From Actinotignum schaalii_C (GTDB taxonomy: Bacteria > Actinomycetota > Actinomycetes > Actinomycetales > Actinomycetaceae), in NCBI RefSeq assembly GCF_034119425.1, contig NZ_JAWUEL010000019.1:1-42683 (forward strand): DNA of 42,683 nucleotides, given 5' to 3'. Below are positions 25,901-33,355 of the stretch, in pieces. Numbering within the stretch: position 1 is the first letter of the stretch; every line of letters begins with the position of its first letter. The notes under the pieces are model-generated. The model did no database searches and was not told the DNA's origin. It saw only the letters and a program-made list of their open reading frames with translations. Made by a program: the position numbers and the translations under genes.

Positions 25901-26362
25901 TTGTTCGTTGTTGTTAATGCGGTCGCCATCCCAGATCACCTGCGCGGATACTTGAGCAGGTTTCTTTCCGAGGTTACCACCGGATTATACGTGGGAGTTG
26001 TTTCCGCGCGAGTGCGGGACAATTTGTGGGAACGTGCCGTATCCGCCGCTGGTTCCGGCAGCCTCACTCTTATTTATAACGACGCCGCCCGTGAGCAAGG
26101 CTTCGTGCTGCGCAGTACGGGAACCGGCAGTCGCCCAGTCCTTGATCTGGACGGCATGCTACTTATCGGGACGGGTGCGGAGGATGCAGTTGCTACGGAA
26201 GCAGTTGACGTCGATCTACCAGGTGCTTCGCTCAGCTCTCCTGATTCGGTTAGCGCTGCACCGATTCATCGCGAACGGAGAAGCCGGGTTCGCAAGCGCA
26301 CGGTCACTATAGTCAAACGGGATCATCGAGAGCACGATCCTGTGTCCGATAAAGATAGGTAG
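25901..26362 (+). CDS. cas2: Cas2e with basic C-terminal extension
   Basis: A 153-residue protein. The core is standard Cas2e: MFVVVNAVAIPDHLRGYLSRF, then TTGLYVGVVSARVRDNLWERAV. It forms the dimer that bridges two Cas1 dimers during spacer capture. The TTG at 25901 is chosen because it lies 5 bases after GGAGG and matches the family N-terminus; a GTG one codon upstream is too close to the ribosome site. The last 50 or so residues exceed the usual length (about 95-110) and form an acidic then Arg/Lys-rich tail (HRERRSRVRKRTVTIVKR). The tail is shared with the truncated copy at 8495, so it is an old feature and not a frameshift artefact. Array 2 leader follows directly. Confidence 0.93.
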   Translation: MFVVVNAVAIPDHLRGYLSRFLSEVTTGLYVGVVSARVRDNLWERAVSAAGSGSLTLIYNDAAREQGFVLRSTGTGSRPVLDLDGMLLIGTGAEDAVATEAVDVDLPGASLSSPDSVSAAPIHRERRSRVRKRTVTIVKRDHREHDPVSDKDR

Positions 26363-26509
26363 GGCGAAATAAGCTAAATTTGAGGGGTGGGAACTGACGT
26401 GGTTGCTGTGCCCAGCACACCGGCGCATCTCCCGGCGAGCCGCAAATCTGGAACTCTGTTCCATTGCGATTTCCGGGTCCGCCGCAGATAAACAACCAGG
26501 TCAGGCGGA
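26363..26509 (+). promoter_or_regulatory. Leader of CRISPR array 2
   Basis: The 147 bases between the cas2 stop and the first repeat match the array 1 leader along their full length. The dyad TGGAACTCTGTTCCA lies at 26449-26463, exactly 46 bases before repeat 1, as in array 1. Another conserved block is GAAATAAGCTA-ATTTGAG near the cas2 stop. No clear sigma-70 hexamer pair is evident. Confidence 0.85.
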
Positions 26510-27515
26510 CTCTTCCCCGCGCGAGCGGGGGTAATTCTGATTTCAAAGTATTCCTGACTCATGCGGTCTTCTCTTCCCCGCGCGAGCGGGGGTAATTCCG
26601 TCGCTTCTCCTGGGGCTATACGAGCCGCGAGCTCTTCCCCGCGCGAGCGGGGGTAATTCCTGTTTCGAGCATGGCGCAGCGCGGCAATGCCTCTCTTCCC
26701 CGCGCGAGCGGGGGTAATTCTAATTGCAAGGGTAATCCAGGTGAGGGGGTTAGCTCTTCCCCGCGCGAGCGGGGGTAATTCCCAAATGCCCGCCGTTCAA
26801 TTTGAGCGTGAATACTCTTCCCCGCGCGAGCGGGGGTAATTCCACGCTGCCCTATCTCTGCGGATGGCGCAAGCGCTCTTCCCCGCGCGAGCGGGGGTAA
26901 TTCCGTCGGTGTTAATGGCGAGCTCTTCGGCGATCTCTCTTCCCCGCGCGAGCGGGGGTAATTCCACGATCACGTTGAAGCCGTCCGGGACGATACCCTC
27001 TTCCCCGCGCGAGCGGGGGTAATTCCGATTGAAGCACAACAGGAACGGATCCGGTTCACTCTTCCCCGCGCGAGCGGGGGTGATTCCCGTGGGCGACGCC
27101 TACTACGGCAACAACAATTCTCTTCCCCGCGCGAGCGGGGGTAATTCCTACGCCTTGCACGGCGATGCGGGCGCCGCGCGCTCTTCCCCGCGCGAGCGGG
27201 GGTAATTCCGTGAAGATGTCACTTCATGATGAGCAGGCTTACTCTTCCCCGCGCGAGCGGGGGTAATTCCATCTCGCGATTCCGCTGCTCCACCTGGTCG
27301 GCCTCTTCCCCGCGCGAGCGGGGGTAATTCCTGGCATCTGCCGGAATTCGGAGTATCGCGGCCCTCTTCCCCGCGCGAGCGGGGGTAATTCTGGCATAAG
27401 AGAATACCGTTACAGGCGCAATGCGCTCTTCCCCGCGCGAGCGGGGGTAATTCCACCCATGACACGTAGCCACGCTTGGGCGTGGTCTGTTCCCTGCGCG
27501 AGCGGGGGAAATTCC
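26510..27515 (+). CRISPR. CRISPR array 2, type I-E, 16 canonical repeats plus one degenerate
   Basis: Repeats begin CTCTTCCCCGCGCGAGCG and end GGGGTAATTC followed by C or T (29 bases). They start every 61 bases from 26510 to 27364, then at 27426 (one 33-base spacer at 27393-27425). The degenerate terminal repeat lies at 27487-27515 (CTGTTCCCTGCGCG, GGGGGAAATTCC). One repeat at 27059 has GTGATTCC in place of GTAATTCC. Transcription is rightward from the leader, so the degenerate repeat is the old end. The loop GCGAG is uniform here and differs from array 1 (GCACAAG or GCACGAG in the same sense). No spacer is repeated within the array. Confidence 0.98.
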
Positions 27516-27517
27516 AT

Positions 27518-27543
27518 TGATAGGGCGCTACGGTGCCCTATCA
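27518..27543. promoter_or_regulatory. Inverted repeat before the HTH gene
   Basis: TGATAGGGC and GCCCTATCA form 9-base arms around an 8-base centre. The site lies 24 bases before the HTH start codon and 2 bases after the last repeat. It could be the operator of the HTH protein, or a terminator-like hairpin for array 2, although no T-run follows. Confidence 0.45.
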
Positions 27544-27566
27544 CCGTATATAAGTAGCATTGAACC

Positions 27567-27815
27567 ATGGATAAAGACATTTTCGCCGCTAGCCGGCGCC
27601 GCCTGCACCTATCAGTAAAGCAATGCGCCGCGGCCCTCGACGTCTCACCCCGCACCCTGCGCGCCTGGGAATCCGGACGTGATCCTATCCCGCCCGGCGT
27701 CGCTGATGACCTCGCCGCGCTCATGCAGTGGCCCGCGCCACCTCACGCAAGCGACAGTAACCCTTCCCCGCGCAAGCGGGAAATTATCAAGAACGCGTTA
27801 AACCGGAATGACTGA
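27567..27815 (+). CDS. Small XRE-like helix-turn-helix protein
   Basis: An 82-residue protein whose residues about 10-35 (LHLSVKQCAAALDVSPRTLRAW) form a helix-turn-helix of the XRE/Cro or YdiL-like type, followed by ESGRDPIPPG. It could bind the inverted repeat just upstream as an autoregulator. There is no strong ribosome site. A promoter-like TATATA precedes it. The last 20 residues are encoded by a stretch that is itself a decayed CRISPR repeat (27761-27787), so the gene may have grown out of, or into, array DNA. Whether it is expressed is not certain. Confidence 0.55.
   Translation: MDKDIFAASRRRLHLSVKQCAAALDVSPRTLRAWESGRDPIPPGVADDLAALMQWPAPPHASDSNPSPRKREIIKNALNRND
27761..27787 (+). repeat. 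Decayed CRISPR repeat inside the HTH gene
   Basis: CCCTTCCCCGCGCAAGCGGG followed by AAATTATC aligns with the array 2 repeat after loss of two Gs. It lies 274 bases past the start of the last degenerate repeat, not on the 61-base lattice. It suggests the array once reached further right. Confidence 0.55.
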
Positions 27816-28033
27816 TGCAAGCGCATCTGGTGACTACTAAGTCAGAAACTGATAGCGTAAGCGCTTATATAACCATGTTTCAGGCAAGCGTATTCCAAAG
27901 CAATTTCTCGTGGATTTCGAGAGTGAAACAGGTTTAACCAGTGTGCCGTGATTGTCATGGAAACTCCCCAAACAGCACACCTATGATTAATTCACAACCA
28001 CACCGTCAACCGCCTACTTGCCAATGGCCGTGA

Positions 28034-28348
28034 TTATTTCTGATGCGGGTGCCCTGCCTGGCACGCGAAAAAAGCCGAAGCGGCTTTCAGGAGTTCGTTG
28101 ACGTCGCGTAGTTCTTGGTTCTCCCGGCGTAGACGCATGTTCTCCGCGAGCACGTCTTCTTCCACCCACCTGACCGGCCCGTCCTTACGGGCTTGCTGAA
28201 CCCATCGGCGGGCTGTGTGCCACGAAACATCAAATTTGGGTGCCACAGCCTTGCAAGCATCTTGTAAGGATATGCTCTCGGCGAGGATCCGCTTCTCAAC
28301 AAGGCGGATAACACGATCCTTAGCTTCCTGATCAAATTTCTTCGGCAT
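28034..28348 (-). CDS. IS3-family transposase OrfA, orphan
   Basis: A 104-residue OrfA of an IS3-type element. The N-terminal HTH (SLQDACKAVAPKFDVSWHTARRWVQ) binds the terminal repeats, and the C-terminal leucine-zipper-like helix (LRRENQELRDVNELLKAASAFF) mediates dimerisation. The OrfB integrase with its DDE triad, which should follow by programmed frameshift, is absent: the downstream bases 27816-28033 hold no such coding sequence. The element is therefore an inactive remnant. Its upstream end lies next to the second copy of the cas control region, whose minus-strand promoter points toward it. Confidence 0.85.
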   Translation of the reverse strand: MPKKFDQEAKDRVIRLVEKRILAESISLQDACKAVAPKFDVSWHTARRWVQQARKDGPVRWVEEDVLAENMRLRRENQELRDVNELLKAASAFFACQAGHPHQK

Positions 28349-28419
28349 AATCCAGATGTCCTTATCTACTCAAAAGGAAGAAACCCTCGGTCAGCTCACT
28401 TTCCCACACTCCCTTTTCG

Positions 28420-28697
28420 TTGAGATGAAACGAGACTACCAGAAAGAAAGTACAGTACCAATACCCTTGACCCGTTCAAATAATAAACCCTTCCGCTAAT
28501 GCGAAGCTAAACACAAGAACAATGACGCAAAAGAGGTACTGTTACCCCCGCTCACGCGGGGAAAAGCGGCCTGCCTAAGCAAGACACTAGACCCTGAAAT
28601 ACCCACGCCTTGGCGTGGAAAACCGCTCGCTACGAGCCTAGTCGATGGAGGCGAACCTGGAAAACCAACACACATGAGAACTTCTGCCAATCTTCCA
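28420..28697. other. Second, orphan copy of the cas8e/cas6e control region
   Basis: This segment is homologous to 21349-21633. It keeps TTGAGATGAAACGAGACTA, the minus-strand promoter (TTGGTA-17-TAGTCT), TTGACCCGT, the CCGCTAAT block, the repeat-like hairpin (28538-28566), AGACCCTGAAATACCCACG and both small hairpins (CCACGC-CTTG-GCGTGG and GCTCG-CTA-CGAGC). The start of cas6e is still recognisable (AACACACATGAGAAC) but its ATG is CTG and the frame is broken. The cas8e start is lost. The 32-base pseudospacer (28506-28537) has no similarity to that of the first copy. No intact gene is attached, so this is either a relic of a second cas locus or a free-standing RNA gene. Confidence 0.8.
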
Positions 28698-28722
28698 AGC
28701 CCGACGGCCACCCCCACAAGCC

Positions 28723-29712
28723 CTAAAAGAGCGCGATTTTCTCCGGCGGCGGGAAAATCGCGTCGAGCTCAGTTAGGTCCGCACTGCTCGGCTCCCACAC
28801 CAGGGAGGCTGCATTCTGGCGGACTTGCTGCGGCGTCGTCGCACCGGCAATAACGGAGGCCACGCACGGACGCGCGGCCAACCACGACATCGCCACCTGC
28901 ACCGGCGTCAAGCCGCGCCCCTGCGCGAACGCAACAAAAGCCTCGATCTGATCCCAGTCCGTGGACTCCAGCAGTGCCGCCTTCGAGTGCGCAATCCGCG
29001 AGCCTTCCGGAGCCGCACCGCGCCGATACTTACCCGTCAGCAACCCGTTTGCCAGCGGGAAATACGGGAAAATTCCCAGGCCGAACCGCTGCGCCGCCGG
29101 AACCACCTCGAGTTCTGCGCGCCGATCAATCAAGTTGTAATGCGACTCTGTAGCAATCGGGCCCACAAGCCCCCGAGCAGCCGCCAGGTGCGAAGCGTCA
29201 GCAAGCTGCCAGCCGGCGTGGTTCGACGTCGCGTAATACCGAATCTTTCCCGCCCGCACCGCATCCGACAGCGCCTCGAGCGTCTCCTCGGGCGGCGTCA
29301 CACCATCCGGCGTGTGATAAAAATACAGGTCAATCGCCTCCACGCCGAGCCGGCGCAAGGATGCCTCCAAAGCCCGCGTCACGTAGCGTCGCGAACCGCG
29401 CGCCCCGTAATCCGCGCCGTTGCGCCCCCGCATATCCATACCAAATTTTGTTATCACGACGACGTCGCGGGCCCGCTCACCCGCTTCCCGCAGCGCCCTC
29501 CCGAACATTAATTCCGAAAGTCCAGGTTCTTTGCCGTACACATCGGCAAGGTCAAAGGTGGTGATTCCTTCTTCAAGGGCGGCCCGCACGACGGCATTCG
29601 TGCCTTCTTGTGTTTCGGTTCGTGTGTGGGCGCGGCCAAAATTATTACCACCGATGCCGACGGCGGATACCATCAGGCCGGACTTCCCTACCGGGCGATA
29701 CGTCATTGTCAT
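28723..29712 (-). CDS. Aldo/keto reductase
   Basis: A 329-residue NADPH-dependent oxidoreductase with a TIM barrel. The catalytic tetrad is visible: Asp54 and Tyr59 in FDLADVYG, Lys89 in VITKFG, and His133 in LYFYHTPDG. The cofactor end shows VIAGATTPQQVRQNAAS near the C-terminus. It resembles the YajO/YghZ-type potassium-channel-like group; the natural carbonyl substrate is unknown. It is divergent from the lipid kinase gene and ends 26 bases after the decayed cas control region, so the right border of the CRISPR island lies here. Confidence 0.92.
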   Translation of the reverse strand: MTMTYRPVGKSGLMVSAVGIGGNNFGRAHTRTETQEGTNAVVRAALEEGITTFDLADVYGKEPGLSELMFGRALREAGERARDVVVITKFGMDMRGRNGADYGARGSRRYVTRALEASLRRLGVEAIDLYFYHTPDGVTPPEETLEALSDAVRAGKIRYYATSNHAGWQLADASHLAAARGLVGPIATESHYNLIDRRAELEVVPAAQRFGLGIFPYFPLANGLLTGKYRRGAAPEGSRIAHSKAALLESTDWDQIEAFVAFAQGRGLTPVQVAMSWLAARPCVASVIAGATTPQQVRQNAASLVWEPSSADLTELDAIFPPPEKIALF

Positions 29713-29871
29713 ACCGCCAGCCTAGCGGACACCGAGCGCGCGCGTTCCGTAGCTCGGTTACGATAAGGGAACAGTGCTCACCTGTGAGCGGTGTTTTCGG
29801 GCGCGGCCCCGGCAGGGAATCATGAGGCTCGGAGCGCGCCACCACCACCGAGGGAAAGAGGGCTTGCCACT

Positions 29872-30879
29872 ATGTCAGATTCTGCGGCGCAGCAGCACCA
29901 GCACAACGGCTATCCGGAGGGGCAGCGCCAGATCCGCCGCGTCGTCCTCCTCACCAACCCGACCGCGGGAAAGGGCCGCGCCACTTCTCTAGCTGCCCAT
30001 ATCACAGCCGAACTGCTCAAACATGGCGTTGATGTGGTAGGAAACTACGCCACCACCGTCGCGGAAACTCGTAAGAACGCCAGGGCAGCACTGGCCGATC
30101 CCGGCATTGACGCCCTGGTGGCCTGCGGCGGGGACGGGCTGGCGAATCTCATCGTGCAGGAGCAGGCCGGCACCGGCAAGCCGCTCGGCTTAGTCGCGGG
30201 CGGAACCGGGAACGATATTGCGCGCGGCCTGGGCATTCCCCTCGATGTGCGCGCAGCGGCCCGGGTCATCGCATCCGGATATACACTGATGACCGACCTT
30301 GGCCTGGCCACCCGCGAAGTAAACGGTGTTTCCCAACCCGAGCGCCGCTATTTCGCCTCAATCCTCGCCGCGGGTATCGATACCCGCATTAACGCGCGGG
30401 CGAAGGAGATTCGGTGGCCGGGAGGTTCGGCCGCCTATTTCCTCGCGGTTCTTGCCGAAGTCGCAGCCATGCGCACCACCCCACTCACCTTGAGCATCGA
30501 CGGCGGCGAACCCTTCACCCTAGAAGCTACCCTGTGCGCGGTTGGCAATACCCGCAGTTACGGAGGCGGGATCCGAATGTGCTCGCACGCGGATCCGCGT
30601 GACGGCAAGCTGGCACTTACCGTCGTCGGCCCGGTATCGCGCCGCACCGCGGCTCGCAACCTCCGCAATATCTACACCGGAAATTTCTCCAAACTGCAAG
30701 ATATCGTCACTCAAATCCAGGTAAACAGTGTTCGCCTGGAGATGCCCGACCTTATTCCGGCGGTCGATGGCGAAGACCTCTTCCCCACTCCGCTCACCGT
30801 GACGGTGGCCGCTGGTGCCGGTTGTTTCCTCGTCCCGCCGCCGCGCCAGTATCGAGCCCAGAAGCACAAAACGAACTAG
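29872..30879 (+). CDS. Diacylglycerol-kinase-family lipid kinase (YegS/BmrU type)
   Basis: A 335-residue cytosolic or membrane-associated kinase that phosphorylates diacylglycerol or a related lipid with ATP. The nucleotide-binding parts are LLTNPTAGKG (26-35), CGGDGLANL (85-93) and GGTGNDIARGL (110-120), all typical for the DAGK catalytic domain. The beta-sandwich C-terminal domain follows from about residue 140. The ATG at 29872 is preferred over an in-frame ATG at 29791 because GAAAGAGGG lies before it and the extra 27 residues are Pro/Arg-rich without family character. It converges on ilvE. Confidence 0.88.
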   Translation: MSDSAAQQHQHNGYPEGQRQIRRVVLLTNPTAGKGRATSLAAHITAELLKHGVDVVGNYATTVAETRKNARAALADPGIDALVACGGDGLANLIVQEQAGTGKPLGLVAGGTGNDIARGLGIPLDVRAAARVIASGYTLMTDLGLATREVNGVSQPERRYFASILAAGIDTRINARAKEIRWPGGSAAYFLAVLAEVAAMRTTPLTLSIDGGEPFTLEATLCAVGNTRSYGGGIRMCSHADPRDGKLALTVVGPVSRRTAARNLRNIYTGNFSKLQDIVTQIQVNSVRLEMPDLIPAVDGEDLFPTPLTVTVAAGAGCFLVPPPRQYRAQKHKTN

Positions 30880-30935
30880 CCCAACCCCGCGGGCGTCGCT
30901 CACCCCAGCGCCGCGCGTAACGCCGCCCAACCCCG

Positions 30936-32078
30936 CTAAGCGATCCGATACATCCACCCGAAGGGATCTTCGCGAGTACCGTTGTGGATGCCGGTGAGCT
31001 CTTCGTAAATCCGCTGGGCAACGGTGTGGGTAGGCAGCTCAACGCTGAAATCTTCCCCGGTGAGCTGGCCGATGGCAGTCACTACGGCGGCAGTCCCGCA
31101 GGCGAACATTTCCGCCACGCTCCCGTCCTGAATACCGCTCACCACATCGCGCAAAGCGAGAGTATCTTCGCGTACCTCAACTCCGGAGCGGCGCAGCAGC
31201 TGCATAATGCACGAGCGGGTATTACCGGGCAGGATATTGCCGGTAAGTTTCGGGGTGGCCACGCTACCGTCGGCATAGACCACAAAGACGTTCATCCCGC
31301 CCAGCTCATCGAGGTTCGTGGCGGTTGCGGCGTCGAGGAAAAGAACCTCATCGTAGCCGGCCGCGCTCGCGGTGACCTTGGGCAGCAGCGAGGCGGCGTA
31401 GTTCCCGCCGGTTTTCGCCGCGCCCATACCCCCGGGGCCGGCGCGGTGGTAATCAGGCTCTACCCACACCTTGATGGGCTGGAAACCGTTGGGGAAATAC
31501 GCCCCCGCCGGCGAAGCAAGTACGATGTATTCGTAGGCCGCGGCCGCCCGCACCCCGAGGAAAGCTTCCGAAGCAAAAATGAAGGGTCGCAGGTAGAGAG
31601 ATTCGCCCTCCGCTCCCGGAACCCAGCGCCGATCCTGGCGCACCAGATCCACCAGCGAGGCCACGAAATCATCTACCGGCAGCTCCGGAATAGCGAGCCG
31701 ATGCCCGGAGAAGTTCAGACGCGCCCCGTTGTAGCTGGGCCGGAACAGCCACAGCGATCCGTCCGCGTGCCGGTAGGCTTTCAGGCCTTCAAAAACTTCC
31801 TGGCCGTAGTGAAGCACCGAGCCGGCTGGGTCCAGGCTGAGCGGCCCGTAGGGCACGATGGCGTGGTTATGCCAGCCTTTTTCCGCGGTCCATGTTGCCC
31901 GTGCCATGTGATCGGTGAAGTAGCGGCCGAAACCGGGGCTGGCCAGGACCTGGCTCACCTCTTCTTCGCTGGCCGGGTGCTCATTCGGGTGCACAACGAA
32001 CCGCCCCGCGAGGCTATCCGCGGGCGCGGGAGTGGTAGCGGCGGCTTCCAGTTCTTCCGGAGTGCTCGGAACGCTCAT
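30936..32078 (-). CDS. ilvE: Branched-chain amino acid aminotransferase
   Basis: A 380-residue class IV PLP enzyme that carries out the last step of valine, leucine and isoleucine synthesis (2-oxo acid plus glutamate). The Schiff-base lysine is in AAKTGGNYAAS, and the glutamate after it is in YDEVLFLDA. The C-terminal GTAAVVTAIGQL binds the phosphate. The length and the N-terminal arm (about 60 residues) match the type II BCAT of Actinobacteria. It lies 30 bases after leuB on the same strand, so the two form an operon. Confidence 0.96.
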   Translation of the reverse strand: MSVPSTPEELEAAATTPAPADSLAGRFVVHPNEHPASEEEVSQVLASPGFGRYFTDHMARATWTAEKGWHNHAIVPYGPLSLDPAGSVLHYGQEVFEGLKAYRHADGSLWLFRPSYNGARLNFSGHRLAIPELPVDDFVASLVDLVRQDRRWVPGAEGESLYLRPFIFASEAFLGVRAAAAYEYIVLASPAGAYFPNGFQPIKVWVEPDYHRAGPGGMGAAKTGGNYAASLLPKVTASAAGYDEVLFLDAATATNLDELGGMNVFVVYADGSVATPKLTGNILPGNTRSCIMQLLRRSGVEVREDTLALRDVVSGIQDGSVAEMFACGTAAVVTAIGQLTGEDFSVELPTHTVAQRIYEELTGIHNGTREDPFGWMYRIA

Positions 32079-32108
32079 ACCTGAGTCCTTCTTTCTTGGT
32101 GGTGATCC

Positions 32109-33179
32109 TTAACGGTTATCTTCCATAGCGGCGAGAATAGCATCACCGATCTGGGTGGTTGTGCGGTACAACGGCGCTCCGGTGGCCGCGGCCGCGGCGC
32201 GCGCTTCCATATCCGCCCTGATAGCCGCCTCGATACGCGCGGCCGGCCCCACCAGCCCGAGGTGGCGCAGCATGAGCGCCACGGAGGCGATTGTCGCCGT
32301 CGGATCCGCTTTCCCGGTCCCCGCAATATCCGGCGCTGACCCGTGGATCGGTTCGAACATGGAGGGGAAGTCGCCTTCCGGGTTAATATTTCCCGACGCC
32401 GCAAGCCCCACGCCCCCGCTTACCGCCCCGGCTTCGTCGGTCAGAATATCGCCAAAGAGGTTATCTGTCACGATGACATCGAAACGCTGCGGGTCGGTCA
32501 CCAGGTAAATCGTGGCAGCATCCACATTGCAGTAATCAACGTTTACACTCGGGTACTCCGCGGCCAGGCGGTTCACGGTGCGCTGCCACAGCCCACCCGC
32601 GTGCACGAGCACATTGGTTTTATGGACGAGAGTGAGGTGGCGGCGGGGCCGGGATGCGGCCAGCTCGAAGGCGTAACGCACCAAACGCTCAGTTCCGTGA
32701 GCGGTGTTTACCGATACTTCCGTTGCCACCTCGGTGGGCATACCGCGGTGAACACTGCCTCCGTTGCCCGAGTACAGGCCTTCGGTTCCCTCGCGCACCA
32801 CCACTAGGTCAATATTTCCCGGCTCCGCCAGCGGGGTGGGAACCCCGGGGTAGAGCACGCTGGGTCGTAAATTGACGTAGTGGTCAAAGGCGAAGCGTAG
32901 CCGCAGCAGGATCTCCCTCTCGAGGATTCCGGCGGGCACCCGTGGATCCCCAATGGCGCCGAGCAGCAGGGCATCATGACCGGCCAGCGCCTCCAGATCC
33001 GCAGCGCTCAGGGTTTCCCCGGTATCCAAGTAGCGCTGCGCCCCGATACTATAGGGGGTCACGCTCAGCTCCGTGCCACTTTCTACCAGCGCAGCGCGTA
33101 GCACTTTTAGTCCTTCGGGCACGATTTCCGGACCGATGCCATCTCCGGCAATAACAGCAAGATTAATAGAGGCGCGCAT
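32109..33179 (-). CDS. leuB: 3-Isopropylmalate dehydrogenase
   Basis: A 356-residue enzyme that oxidatively decarboxylates 3-isopropylmalate with NAD+ in leucine synthesis. Residues GDGIGPEIVPEGLKVL at the N-terminus, NLFGDILTDEAGA (metal-binding aspartates) and FEPIHGSAPDIAG (NAD site) are diagnostic. It heads the leuB-ilvE operon. A cluster of TGAGA/TCTCA half-sites lies 29-58 bases upstream and probably holds its operator. The leuA and leuCD genes are not in this window. Confidence 0.97.
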   Translation of the reverse strand: MRASINLAVIAGDGIGPEIVPEGLKVLRAALVESGTELSVTPYSIGAQRYLDTGETLSAADLEALAGHDALLLGAIGDPRVPAGILEREILLRLRFAFDHYVNLRPSVLYPGVPTPLAEPGNIDLVVVREGTEGLYSGNGGSVHRGMPTEVATEVSVNTAHGTERLVRYAFELAASRPRRHLTLVHKTNVLVHAGGLWQRTVNRLAAEYPSVNVDYCNVDAATIYLVTDPQRFDVIVTDNLFGDILTDEAGAVSGGVGLAASGNINPEGDFPSMFEPIHGSAPDIAGTGKADPTATIASVALMLRHLGLVGPAARIEAAIRADMEARAAAAATGAPLYRTTTQIGDAILAAMEDNR

Positions 33180-33207
33180 ATGGATGAGTATACGAGAGTC
33201 GTCCAGC

Positions 33208-33237
33208 TAGTGAGACCAAATCTCTCACTATATGAGA
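33208..33237. promoter_or_regulatory. Triple half-site operator before leuB
   Basis: TAGTGAGA-N7-TCTCACTA is a perfect 8-base dyad (33208-33230), and a third half-site TGAGA follows at 33233-33237 so that TCTCA-N5-TGAGA also forms a dyad. It lies between leuB and the divergent thiolase gene, nearer leuB. IclR-type regulators (LtbR, NdgR) control leu genes in Actinobacteria; their involvement here is inference. Confidence 0.55.
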
Positions 33238-33321
33238 TATTCCCGTGTGGGGTGACAGCGTGGAGATGCGCTCTTTCGGGAGGTTAGGTACGTCTCCTGG
33301 AGCCGGCGCTCCTCTCCTCGT

Positions 33322-33334
33322 AGAATTGAATTCT
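33322..33334. promoter_or_regulatory. Palindrome in the thiolase promoter region
   Basis: AGAATT-G-AATTCT is a perfect 13-base dyad. It ends 21 bases before the thiolase ATG and overlaps a TAGAAT that could be its -10 hexamer. A repressor bound there would block the promoter. Confidence 0.4.
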
Positions 33335-33355
33335 TGAATCTCTGGAGGCAAGGTT

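Noticed and set aside
26449..26463. LexA (SOS) box in the CRISPR leader
   Set aside because: The actinobacterial/Bacillus-type box has GAAC-N4-GTTC; here the centre is 3 bases, so the fit fails.
26313..27473. Open frames across array 2 on the minus strand (ELPPLARGR / NYPRSRGEE)
   Set aside because: They are also repeat translations within a CRISPR array.
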